DNA of 64,000 nucleotides from Acuticoccus sediminis (GTDB taxonomy: Bacteria > Pseudomonadota > Alphaproteobacteria > Rhizobiales > Amorphaceae): NCBI RefSeq assembly GCF_003258595.1, contig NZ_QHHQ01000010.1:122111-186110 (forward strand), given 5' to 3'. The notes under the pieces are model-generated. The model was not told the DNA's origin, did no database searches, and worked only from the letters and a program-made list of their open reading frames with translations. Below are positions 20,295-27,605 of the stretch, piece by piece (positions within the stretch are counted from its first letter, which is position 1; each line of letters opens with the position of its first letter). Made by a program: the position numbers and the translations under genes.

Positions 20295-21277
20295 CAGATC
20301 CCTTTCAGCCGGACGTGGGGGACAAGGGCGGCGAGGTCGAGCGGCTGGGCCGGCGCGTCGGTGCGCGTAGCGGCCCTCAGCTTCGCCGAGCGGGCGCGCG
20401 GGTTCGCTGCCGCCTCCTCCTCGCTCGCGGCGAGCGCGCGCTTGGCGGAGGCGATGAAGGTCGCGGGCGGGGCGGAGACGACCGGCATGTGGCGCGAGCC
20501 GCCCGCCGCGCCCGAGCGCTCGGCGAGGAAGCGCTTCACGATGCGGTCCTCCAGCGAATGGAAGGCGACGACGACGAGCCGGCCGCCGGCGCGCAGGATC
20601 TGCTCGGCCGCGGCGAGACCGCGCGCGAGCTCGCCCAGCTCGTCGTTCACGGCGATGCGCAGCGCCTGGAAGGTGCGCGTCGCGGGATGGATGCCGGGGC
20701 CGGCCTTCAGCGCGCGCTCGCACACCGCGGCGAGCGCGGCTGTGGTCGTCAGCGGGCGCGCCGCGACGATGGCCCGCGCGACGCGGCCGGCATGGCGCTC
20801 CTCGCCGAAGGTGCGCAGGAGGTGGGCGAGGTCCGAGACGTCGGCGTGATTGCAGATGTCGGCCGCGGTCGGCCCGTCACCGCCCATGCGCATGTCGAGC
20901 GGGCCGTCGGAGCGGAAGGAGAAGCCCCGCTCGGCCTGGTCGAGCTGGTAGGACGAGACGCCGACATCGAGGACGACGCCGTCGACCGCGCCGATGCCGA
21001 GGCGGGCGACGTGCTCGTCCATGGCGCCGAACGTGCCCTCGACCATGGTGAACTTGGGATCGCCGAGCGCGCGGCCGCGGGCGACCGCCGCCGGGTCGCG
21101 GTCGATGCCGACGACGGACGCGCCGGCGGCGAGGATCGCCCGTGTGTAGCCGCCGCCGCCGAACGTGCCGTCGACGATGGTCTCGCCCGCCTTGGGGGCG
21201 AGTTCGGCGAGCACTTCGTTCAGCATGACGGGGATGTGGCCCGGCGCCTCGGGAGGGTGTCCCTCGCCGAGGGTCAT
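20294..21277 (-). CDS. rsmH: 16S rRNA (cytosine-1402-N4) methyltransferase RsmH
   Basis: SAM-dependent methyltransferase of 16S rRNA C1402 (formerly MraW). [13 protein letters not shown] opens the protein. [14 protein letters not shown] (about residues 37-50) is the SAM loop, and VGIDRDPAA and [15 protein letters not shown] follow. The C-terminal [10 protein letters not shown] is diagnostic. Length 327. It overlaps mraZ by 4 bp. Confidence 0.97.
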   Translation of the reverse strand: MTLGEGHPPEAPGHIPVMLNEVLAELAPKAGETIVDGTFGGGGYTRAILAAGASVVGIDRDPAAVARGRALGDPKFTMVEGTFGAMDEHVARLGIGAVDGVVLDVGVSSYQLDQAERGFSFRSDGPLDMRMGGDGPTAADICNHADVSDLAHLLRTFGEERHAGRVARAIVAARPLTTTAALAAVCERALKAGPGIHPATRTFQALRIAVNDELGELARGLAAAEQILRAGGRLVVVAFHSLEDRIVKRFLAERSGAAGGSRHMPVVSAPPATFIASAKRALAASEEEAAANPRARSAKLRAATRTDAPAQPLDLAALVPHVRLKGI

Positions 21278-21807
21278 TCGTCGCCACCGAGGGGGCCGGC
21301 GGGCCGCTGCCCCATCATCTCGGTGAGGCTGAGGCCGCCGCCACCGGCCCGGGCGCCGCTTCGGCGCCCGCCGGCCTGCCGCATGACTTCGAGCGCGCGC
21401 TGCTGGTTGGCCCTGCGTTGTTCTTCGTAGGCCACGGGATTCCAGATCTGAAACTTATAATTCAGACCCACGAACACCACTTCCTTATCGATACCCGCAT
21501 GTTCACGGATCGTATCGGTAAAGACGACGCGGCCCTCGCCGTCGATCTTCAGCGTCTCGGAGGCGCCGTAGAAGGTCATGGCCAAGGCTTCGTGTTCTTC
21601 GGTCATGGGATCGAAGTCTGCCAGTCGCGATTCGAGGACGTTCAACAATTGAAAACCTCCCGCGTCGACTGTGGGAGCGTTGAAGGAGCGGAAGCAGTAG
21701 AGGCCCTCGAACCCGTCACGAGCCAAGACCGATCGAAAGGGCGCGGGGATAGATACGCGCCCCTTGGCGTCGAGCTTGTTCGTGTAATTCGAGACGAACC
21801 CGGCCAC
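21274..21807 (-). CDS. mraZ: Transcriptional regulator MraZ
   Basis: AbrB-fold DNA-binding protein that in E. coli represses its own dcw operon. Two SpoVT/AbrB-like halves are visible: [19 protein letters not shown] at the N-terminus and [20 protein letters not shown] in the middle, each with the conserved D-x-K/E-GR loop. I prefer the GTG at 21807 (177 residues, [10 protein letters not shown]...) because GGGAG stands five bases before it and family members begin close to the F-S-N motif. A GTG at 21819 would add four residues. The C-terminal tail is Gly/Arg-rich. It heads the whole cluster, and a fitting operator lies upstream. Confidence 0.96.
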   Translation of the reverse strand: MAGFVSNYTNKLDAKGRVSIPAPFRSVLARDGFEGLYCFRSFNAPTVDAGGFQLLNVLESRLADFDPMTEEHEALAMTFYGASETLKIDGEGRVVFTDTIREHAGIDKEVVFVGLNYKFQIWNPVAYEEQRRANQQRALEVMRQAGGRRSGARAGGGGLSLTEMMGQRPAGPLGGDE

Positions 21808-21876
21808 CCCAGCTCCCACGCTGGCGGCGTGTCACCGCCCGTCAGACTTGCCCGTACGCTCCGTCACGGGATGATT

Positions 21877-21900
21877 TGGGATATCATGGGCCCCCATGGG
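21877..21900 (+). promoter_or_regulatory. MraZ-box: three TGGG repeats at 10-bp spacing over the mraZ promoter
   Basis: TGGG occurs at 21877, 21887 and 21897 on the plus strand (CCCA on the coding strand), exactly one helical turn apart. E. coli MraZ binds TGGGN repeats separated by 5 nt, which is the same 10-bp period. The block spans from the -10 through the spacer to the edge of the -35, so bound protein would block RNA polymerase. This fits autorepression by the mraZ product encoded about 70 bp downstream. Confidence 0.7.
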
Positions 21901-21906
21901 CGTCAA
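21878..21906 (-). promoter_or_regulatory. Probable sigma70 promoter of the mraZ/dcw cluster
   Basis: On the minus strand a perfect -35 TTGAC plus G (21901-21906) is followed after 17 nt by TATCCC (21878-21883). Alphaproteobacterial -10 boxes often conserve only TAT. Transcription would begin near 21871 and leave a leader of about 64 nt before the preferred mraZ start. No better promoter is visible between 21808 and 21960. Spacing and -35 are seen; activity is inferred. Confidence 0.6.
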
Positions 21907-22063
21907 CGAAACGATTTACCAAACCGGTTGCATTCGAACGACCTGGTTTAGGTGTTGCCGAAGCGCAACGGTCGCAAAGACCGCAGTGTAACTGCCCGGT
22001 TTTTGGCAAATTATGCGTTAAAGCGTTGGCTTGGCGGCGCCATTCGGCGGCCGAAACGGCCAG

Positions 22064-22077
22064 CCCAAACCGTCCCA
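22064..22077 (-). repeat. Isolated TGGG pair at 10-bp spacing
   Basis: CCCA ends at 22067 and 22077 on the plus strand, that is TGGG-N6-TGGG on the minus strand. It lies between the promoter-proximal MraZ box and the distal array and has the same spacing as the pairs in that array. A single pair can arise by chance in such GC-rich DNA. Confidence 0.35.
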
Positions 22078-22229
22078 ACGAGCGGACGACAGCCGTCGCC
22101 CAGTGCGCCGCACGCCCCCTGCACTGCAACGCCGGCGCCGGAACCGGCCTCGCTGAAGGGCGCGATTCGCCCGGCGGTCCGGCGAATAGGCGGCCGGCAC
22201 CCCGACCGGTCGCATCACGGGTGCGGAAA

Positions 22230-22312
22230 CCCATGGCGTCCCACATTCGGATCCCACGCTGGCCCATGACCGGATCCCAAAGGATCCCAGGCCGGCCGCC
22301 CAGGCGATCCCA
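22230..22312 (-). repeat. Four 23-bp repeats, each a TGGG-N6-TGGG pair (possible distal MraZ operator)
   Basis: On the plus strand CCCA ends at 22233, 22243, 22256, 22266, 22279, 22289, 22302 and 22312. The steps are 10, 13, 10, 13, 10, 13, 10. Each 23-bp unit therefore contains two TGGG elements (minus strand) one turn apart, with variable bases between; TGGGATC recurs four times. The units begin at 22230, 22253, 22276 and 22299. A 23-bp period is not a multiple of three, so this is not a coding repeat. Orientation is opposite to the promoter-proximal box. The regular spacing is seen; binding by MraZ is inferred from the shared TGGG and 10-bp rule. Confidence 0.65.
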
Positions 22313-22321
22313 CGCCCGCAC

Positions 22322-22539
22322 GACGCCCCGCTTACCGGGGCCGGACGCCCGTCACCGTATCCGGAGAAGCGCCTGACAGCGCCGCGAGCGGTGCACGGTC
22401 GACGCGGGCCGCGCACACGAAGCGGCACGCCCGGCCGCCCCCGACGAAGGGCGGGCGCGCGGATTGGCATCCGGGCGACGACGCCCGAGGGCGCCTGCGC
22501 GGCGAGGCCCACGGGGGCCCATGCGGCGAGGGAGGGAAT
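22322..22539. other. Noncoding stretch between the TGGG array and rnpB
   Basis: Very GC-rich, no convincing gene. One more CCCA pair with 10-bp spacing ends at 22511 and 22521. The last part lies just downstream of the RNase P RNA and shows no clear terminator with a T run. Confidence 0.5.
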
Positions 22540-22915
22540 GCCAGTCGGTCTGTAAGCCGGGTTCTGTATGGCGAGGGCGAACCCCCGCGTGACGACCATT
22601 CATCTGGGACGTCCGTTGCCGAACGCCTCATGCGACCCACCCGGGTGGTTGAGGCCGGAAACGCGCCACCACCCCTATGCGGTCTTGCTCCCGGCGGGGT
22701 TTGCCGTGCCGGAGACGTTGCCGCCTCCGCGGTGGGCTCTTACCCCACCGTTTCACCCTTACCCCCGGGCACGCCCGGTGGCGGTCTGATTTCTGTGGCA
22801 CTTTCCCTGGGGTCACCCCCGCCGGGTGTTACCCGGCGCCGTGTTTCCGTGGAGCCCGGACTTTCCTCCCCGACGGTCTTTCGACCTTGCCGGAGCGGCC
22901 GTCCGACCGACTGGC
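22540..22915 (-). ncRNA. rnpB: RNase P RNA (bacterial type A)
   Basis: Catalytic RNA of RNase P, which removes tRNA 5' leaders. The two ends pair as the P1 stem: GCCAGTCGGTC at the 5' end (22905-22915, minus strand) with GACCGACTGGC at the 3' end. Conserved elements follow in order: GAGGAAAGTCCGGGC (CR-I), CAGGGAAAGTGCCACAGAAA, GGGTAAGGGTGAAA, AAACCCCGCCGGGAGCAAG and the terminal ACAGAACCCGGCTTACAG. The whole strand reads as one P RNA of about 376 nt. Ends are set by P1 and could extend a few bases. Confidence 0.96.
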
Positions 22916-22921
22916 CGAGGG

Positions 22922-22950
22922 GATATGACAAGCCCGCCGCACAATGGCAA
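22922..22950 (-). promoter_or_regulatory. rnpB promoter
   Basis: On the minus strand TTGCCA (22945-22950), 17 nt, then CATATC (22922-22927), then six bases to the predicted 5' end of the P RNA at 22915. Position and spacing are as expected for a sigma70 promoter whose transcript starts at the P1 stem. Confidence 0.65.
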
Positions 22951-23289
22951 TCGCCTGCGCGCGATCCACACCGGTCCGGACCCGATTTCGCCACCCGATC
23001 CGCCCGTCCCGCTCGCGCAGCAACGCGTCTCGCGGGCCCGGTTGTCTCACGCGGGGCGGACGATGCGGCGGAGACGTCGTCCCGGGGCGCCCAGCATAAC
23101 GGGGCCCCAGAAAGGAAAATGGGGTCCGACCCGTGGCCGAACCCCTAGTTGAGGGAGGAGCGAGAACACTCTCGCACAAATCATGCCGGACGGGGATAAC
23201 TGAGAAATCATTTTCGTGCGGCGCAGCAAGCTTCGCGCAAGCCTCGCCGCCAGATTCGCCCAGCTTCGGCCCAGTCCGGCGCCTTCGAC
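22951..23289. other. Intergenic region upstream of rnpB
   Basis: About 340 bp between the rnpB promoter and the 3' end of the aminotransferase gene. I see no gene with a plausible start and family. A short stem CCCCA...TGGGG near 23105-23127 is the only structure and is weak. Downstream of the aminotransferase stop there is no clear T-tailed terminator. Confidence 0.5.
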
Positions 23290-24468
23290 TTAGCCTAAAG
23301 TCTCAAGATATTTGACGATTCCCTGCATCGCTTCGGTCAGGCTGTCCTTGCTGCGCAAAAAGCACACTCGGACATATCCTTCCCCGATATCCCCGAAGGC
23401 CGTGCCGGGGGCCGTGCCGACCGACGCCTCATCAATGAGGGCGAACGCTGCCTGCTGGGATGATTCGAGCCCCGCGACCTTGAAGAAGGCATAGAATGCC
23501 CCGTCCGGCGGCGCGAAGGTGACGCGGTTGCGACCCGACAGCGCCTCGGTGACGATGTCCCGCCCGATCCGCGCCCGCTCGATCATCGACTTCACGAACC
23601 ACTCGCCCTCGGTCAGCGCGACGACGCCCGCGCGCTGCATGAAGACCGCGGTGCCGGAGGTCGAGTACTGGATGAGGTTCTCCAGCGTCTGCCTCAGCGC
23701 CAGCGGGGCGTGGATCCAGCCCATCCGCCAGCCCGTCATCGCCCAGTTCTTGGAGAAGGTGCCGACCCACAGGATGCGGTCGTCCGGCTCGGCGATGTCG
23801 AGGAAGGACGGCGCGCGCTCGGCCCCGGTCCAGATGAAGCGCGAGTAGATCTCGTCGGCGATGATCCAGAGCTCGTTGGCGCGGGCGAAGGCGAGGATCG
23901 CCTCCATCTCCTCCTGCGTCGCCGTCCACCCGGTCGGGTTGGCGGGCGAGTTGACGAAGATGGCGCGCGTCTTGGGCGTCATCGCCCGCTCGAGGTCTTC
24001 CACGGTGAGCACCCAGCGCCCGTCCGCCTCGCGCATCGGCACGGCGACGGGGTTGGCGCCGATCACCGTCGAGGCGCCGGTGGCGTTCGGCCAGGACGGG
24101 GACGGGATGAGGATCTCCTCGTCGTGGCCGACGGTCATCGCGACGCAGAGCTGGATCGCCTGCATGCCCGAGCCGGTCACGAAGAAGGTATCGGGATCGA
24201 ACGGGCGGCCGAACTGGGTCTCGTAGTAGCCGGCGAGCGCTTCGCGCAGCTCGGGGATACCACGCGAGTGCGTGTAGAAGGTCTCGCCGTCGTAGAGCGC
24301 CTTGGCGGCGGCCTCGGCGATGAAGCGCGGGGTCGGCAGATCGCCCTCGCCGGCCCACAGCGGGATGATGCCCGGGCCCTTGGCGCGCCCGTAGTTGGCC
24401 GTCCTGATGATGCCCGAAATCGGCGTCCGCTGTGCCGCTGGCCGAACGGCCGCCAAAAGATCGCCCAT
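23290..24468 (-). CDS. Class I/II pyridoxal-phosphate aminotransferase
   Basis: Fold-type I PLP enzyme of the aspartate aminotransferase family, 392 residues. The substrate-side loop is LWAGEGDLPTP. VNSPANPTGW and IADEIYSRF supply the Asn and Asp/Tyr that hold PLP. TFSKNWAMTGWRMGW carries the Schiff-base lysine, and VRVCFLRSKDSLTEA the C-terminal Arg region. The specific amino donor cannot be read from sequence; aspartate or alanine type is most likely. It stands alone on the minus strand. Confidence 0.9.
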   Translation of the reverse strand: MGDLLAAVRPAAQRTPISGIIRTANYGRAKGPGIIPLWAGEGDLPTPRFIAEAAAKALYDGETFYTHSRGIPELREALAGYYETQFGRPFDPDTFFVTGSGMQAIQLCVAMTVGHDEEILIPSPSWPNATGASTVIGANPVAVPMREADGRWVLTVEDLERAMTPKTRAIFVNSPANPTGWTATQEEMEAILAFARANELWIIADEIYSRFIWTGAERAPSFLDIAEPDDRILWVGTFSKNWAMTGWRMGWIHAPLALRQTLENLIQYSTSGTAVFMQRAGVVALTEGEWFVKSMIERARIGRDIVTEALSGRNRVTFAPPDGAFYAFFKVAGLESSQQAAFALIDEASVGTAPGTAFGDIGEGYVRVCFLRSKDSLTEAMQGIVKYLETLG

Positions 24469-24521
24469 GCGCGTTACTCCTAGTGATATCGCGAGGTGCC
24501 ACGCAGCGCTGGAGCCGTCAA

Positions 24522-24671
24522 ATGAGATTGTTCAGCAAATTTTCAGGCGAGACCCGCGAACGTTCATTGGCTCTCAAACAGTCTCGCGTAGAGAGCACGG
24601 GATGGCTCCGCTCGGCCCTTCGGGTGGCCGAGCGGCACCGTCATCGCTCCGGCGGCGGTCCGAAGCGGTAA
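24522..24671 (+). CDS. Possible small basic protein (49 aa)
   Basis: ATG at 24522 has GGAG eight bases upstream and reads 49 codons to TAA. The product starts MRLFSKFSGETRERSL and is rich in Arg, Ser and His with no membrane segment. I do not recognise it. It fills much of the 320-bp gap between two divergent genes, and base composition does not separate it from noncoding DNA. It may be chance. Confidence 0.25.
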   Translation: MRLFSKFSGETRERSLALKQSRVESTGWLRSALRVAERHRHRSGGGPKR

Positions 24672-24788
24672 ACCATTGAATACGAGGTTTGAGTCCGTCC
24701 CCCCTCGCCCTCGAGGGAGAGTGTGTTAGGCTAGGGGCGAGGTGCTGTCCGGCAGCCTCGACCCCTGTTGACCAAAGACAGTCGAGCG

Positions 24789-25847
24789 ATGCGCATTTTC
24801 CCCGCCGCCACGGTCTTGTCGATCGGCACAGTCGCCTTCCTGGCGCTGGCCGCCCCCCGACTCTACACCGGCTTCGAGGAGCGGGAAATTCGTCGCGAGC
24901 TTCAGGCCGCGACGCCGGGCGACACGCTGGACGGGAAGGTCCGCGCCGCCCTCGACGAGGACGACATCGCCGGCGCCGTCCAGTACGCCGAGATCGCGGC
25001 CGACCTCGGCAAGCCCATTTCCGCCGAGACTGCGACCGCGCTCGCCGACGCGCAGGGCACCATGGCGACGGTGCTGCGCAATGCCGGCGCCTTCGCCGGC
25101 GCCTACATCACCGGCCATGCCGACTCCGCCGCGGGCCTCGCCGGCGCCGTCGTCTCCGACCTCACCGTCGTCGGCGACGTGCGCGACATCATCTCCGAAG
25201 GCGGCAAGGCCGCGATGGGCGAGGACTACTCGGAGTTCCTGCTGGCGCTCGCCGCCGTCGGCATCGCCGTCGAGGGCGTGACGATCGCGTCCGGCGGCTC
25301 CTCGCTGGTGGTCAAGGCGGCGGTCTCGGTGCTGAAGGTCGCGAAGCGGACCGGCAACCTCACCGCCTCCTTCGCCAGCCGCCTCGTGCGCCTCGCCCGC
25401 GCCGCCGGGCGCAAGGCGGACGCCCCGGCCGCCGCCACCGGTCCGGTGGTCGTCGTCACCCGCCGCTCGGCCGACGACATCCCGCAGGCGGTCGCCCGGG
25501 CGGAGCTGAAGGCGACGCTCGGCGCGGTCGGCACCGTGGCGCGCAACGCCGGCCCGGCCGAAGCGGTCCGCCTGATGAAATACGTCAAGACCACCGACGA
25601 CGCGCGCGAGCTCGCCAGCTTCACCAGCCGCTTCGGCCGCCACAGCCGTGCCGTCGCGGAGCTCACCGGCAAGTTCACGCTGCGCGCCTTCCGCGTTGCC
25701 ATGCGGGGCCTGCGCCTCATAATCAGCTTCCTGTACAGTTTCGTGGCCTGGGTTGTCGGTCTTGTCGCCTTCCGCTTCGTCAAGGGCGTCCTTCGCGGGA
25801 CACTCGCATTGTTCCGCGGTGCATTCGTCGCCGTCGCCTATCCCTGA
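24789..25847 (+). CDS. Unrecognised membrane-associated protein
   Basis: 352 residues from ATG 24789; a TTG seven codons earlier is less likely. The N-terminus (MRIFPAATVLSIGTVAFLAL) is a signal anchor. The middle has Ala/Gly-rich hydrophobic stretches (about residues 85-120 and 140-180) resembling the sequence of glycine-rich membrane-active proteins. The C-terminus has a strongly hydrophobic helix (LIISFLYSFVAWVVGLVAF, about 310-330) followed by a short basic segment. No enzymatic motif is visible and I do not assign a family. It is followed 52 bp later by a permease gene on the same strand, so the three genes here may form a unit. Confidence 0.8.
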   Translation: MRIFPAATVLSIGTVAFLALAAPRLYTGFEEREIRRELQAATPGDTLDGKVRAALDEDDIAGAVQYAEIAADLGKPISAETATALADAQGTMATVLRNAGAFAGAYITGHADSAAGLAGAVVSDLTVVGDVRDIISEGGKAAMGEDYSEFLLALAAVGIAVEGVTIASGGSSLVVKAAVSVLKVAKRTGNLTASFASRLVRLARAAGRKADAPAAATGPVVVVTRRSADDIPQAVARAELKATLGAVGTVARNAGPAEAVRLMKYVKTTDDARELASFTSRFGRHSRAVAELTGKFTLRAFRVAMRGLRLIISFLYSFVAWVVGLVAFRFVKGVLRGTLALFRGAFVAVAYP

Positions 25848-25899
25848 CGGCCCCCCGGACCTCCGGGGCCGTGCGCCGCACGAGCGAGGGTGATCGTCC

Positions 25900-26835
25900 G
25901 TGACACTCTATCTTCCGATCGCGGAGATGCCGGTCAGCATTCTGCTGGTGCTCGCCATGGGGGCGGCGGTCGGGCTGATCTCGGGCCTCTTCGGCGTCGG
26001 CGGCGGCTTCCTGATGACGCCGCTCCTCATCTTCTCCGGCATCCCGCCCGCCGTCGCCGTCGCCTCGGTCACGCCGCAGATCGTCGCGAGCTCCACCTCG
26101 GGCGCCCTCTCCTACTGGCGGCGCGGGCAGGTCGACTTCAAGCTCGCCTTCCTGCTGATCGCCGCCGGCTCGATAGGCGCGCTCGCGGGTGCCAAGCTCT
26201 TCGCCGCGCTCGGCAGCCTCGGCCAGCTCACCCTCGTGATCGCCATCAGCTACACGATCTTCCTCGGGGCCATCGGCGGGCTGATGGTGAACGAGAGCGT
26301 GCGGGCGATGCTGCGGGCGCGCGCCGCCCGCCGGCGCGGCGAGGCGTTGCAGCCGATGCGCCGCTCGGCGACCCGCGGCTGGATTCACCGCCTGCCGCTC
26401 AAGATCCGCTTCCGCCGCTCCAAGCTCTACATCTCGGTGCTGCCGGTGTTCGCGCTCGGCGCGTCGATCTCCTTCCTCGGCACGCTGCTAGGTATCGGCG
26501 GCGGCTTCATCATGGTGCCGGCGCTCATCTACCTCCTGAAGGTGCCGACCTCGGTCGTCGTGGGCACCTCGCTGGTGCAGATCGTCGGCGTGATGGCGAT
26601 CGCCACCGTCAGCCACGCGCTGGCCTCCCAGTCGGTCGACATTATCCTCGCCTTCATCCTCATGCTGGGGGGCGTGATGGGGGCGCAGATCGGCGCCTCG
26701 ATGGGACAGGCGCTGCGGGGCGAACACCTGCGCGCCCTCCTCGGACTCCTCGTACTCATCGTCGGGGTGCGCTTCGCGCTCAACCTCGTCCTGCCGCCCG
26801 AAACCCTCTTCTCCATCACGACGCTGGCCCCGTGA
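25900..26835 (+). CDS. TauE/SafE family anion permease
   Basis: Multi-pass inner-membrane transporter of the sulfite exporter TauE/SafE family, 311 residues from GTG 25900. The two family repeats are clear: GLISGLFGVGGGFLMTPLL in the first half (about 26-44) and TLLGIGGGFIMVPALIYLL in the second. A basic cytoplasmic linker (ARAARRRGEALQPMRRSATR) separates them. Substrate is probably sulfite, sulfoacetate or another small organic anion; the sequence does not decide. Its stop overlaps the next start as GTGA, so the partner protein is likely made with it. Confidence 0.9.
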   Translation: MTLYLPIAEMPVSILLVLAMGAAVGLISGLFGVGGGFLMTPLLIFSGIPPAVAVASVTPQIVASSTSGALSYWRRGQVDFKLAFLLIAAGSIGALAGAKLFAALGSLGQLTLVIAISYTIFLGAIGGLMVNESVRAMLRARAARRRGEALQPMRRSATRGWIHRLPLKIRFRRSKLYISVLPVFALGASISFLGTLLGIGGGFIMVPALIYLLKVPTSVVVGTSLVQIVGVMAIATVSHALASQSVDIILAFILMLGGVMGAQIGASMGQALRGEHLRALLGLLVLIVGVRFALNLVLPPETLFSITTLAP

Positions 26836-27578
26836 GCGGCATCGTGCGGTGGCTCGCCCTCGCCCTCTGCCTCGCCGCGTCGCCCACGCACGCCGAGACG
26901 CTGAGCGTCGCGCTGTCGCGCGACGAGATCGCCATCGGCTCGAGCTTCACCGGGACGCGCCTTTCGCTCTTCGGCGTGGTGGAGCGGGACGAGAACACCG
27001 TCGCGCGGCCCGGCGCCTACGAGGTCATCGTCGCGGTGCGGGGACCGGACAAGCAGGTCCTCGTGCAGGAGCGCATGCGCCGCTTCGGCATCTGGGTGAA
27101 CGACGCGGGCGAGCTCTTCGACAAGATGCCGTCCTACTACGGCCTCTTCTCCACGCCCGGCGCCCGCGCCCTGATCGAGGACGACAACGGCGTCGCAAGG
27201 CGCCTGTCGCTGGCGATGCTCGGCGACGGTGACGGAGCGCGCGAGCGGCACCGCGCGGCGCTCGCCGAGCAGCACCGCGCGCACGGCCTCTACGTGGAGG
27301 AGCTCGACGGCGTCGAGAAGCTTAGCCGCACCTTCTTCCGCACCGAGATCCCGCTGCCGCCGCTGCTGGCGGACGGACCGTACCGGGTCTTCGTGTTCCT
27401 CTACGCGGGCGACACCTCGGTCGCCCAGACGGAGCTTCAGTTCAAGGTGCACAAGACCGGGTTCGAGCAGCGCGTCTACGAGTGGAGCCGCACGACGCCG
27501 CTGTTCTACGGCCTCGGCGCGGTGGCGCTGGCGCTCTTCACCGGATACGTCGGCGGGGTCGTCTTCCGCCGCGGCTGA
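26832..27578 (+). CDS. TIGR02186-type exported protein, partner of TauE/SafE permease
   Basis: 248 residues. N-terminal signal peptide (VRWLALALCLAASPTHA), a soluble domain with LSRDEIAIGSSFTGTRLSLFG, and one C-terminal membrane segment (FYGLGAVALALFTGYVGGVVF). This is the layout of the conserved TIGR02186 proteins that commonly sit beside TauE/SafE genes in alphaproteobacteria. The domain resembles an immunoglobulin-like beta protein and would face the periplasm. Function unknown; coupling by GTGA overlap suggests it works with the permease. Confidence 0.85.
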   Translation: MSGIVRWLALALCLAASPTHAETLSVALSRDEIAIGSSFTGTRLSLFGVVERDENTVARPGAYEVIVAVRGPDKQVLVQERMRRFGIWVNDAGELFDKMPSYYGLFSTPGARALIEDDNGVARRLSLAMLGDGDGARERHRAALAEQHRAHGLYVEELDGVEKLSRTFFRTEIPLPPLLADGPYRVFVFLYAGDTSVAQTELQFKVHKTGFEQRVYEWSRTTPLFYGLGAVALALFTGYVGGVVFRRG

Positions 27579-27605
27579 CCCCCGGGCCGCCGCGGCGAGG
27601 ACCGG

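Noticed and set aside
22230..22312. CRISPR array
   Set aside because: The 23-bp units are contiguous without spacers, only the TGGG cores repeat, and no cas gene is near.
21884..22321. Minus-strand open frame across the TGGG array that reads Trp-Asp several times
   Set aside because: The 23-bp period shifts frame at each unit, the start has no ribosome-binding site and the product resembles nothing I know; the repeats are better explained at the DNA level.
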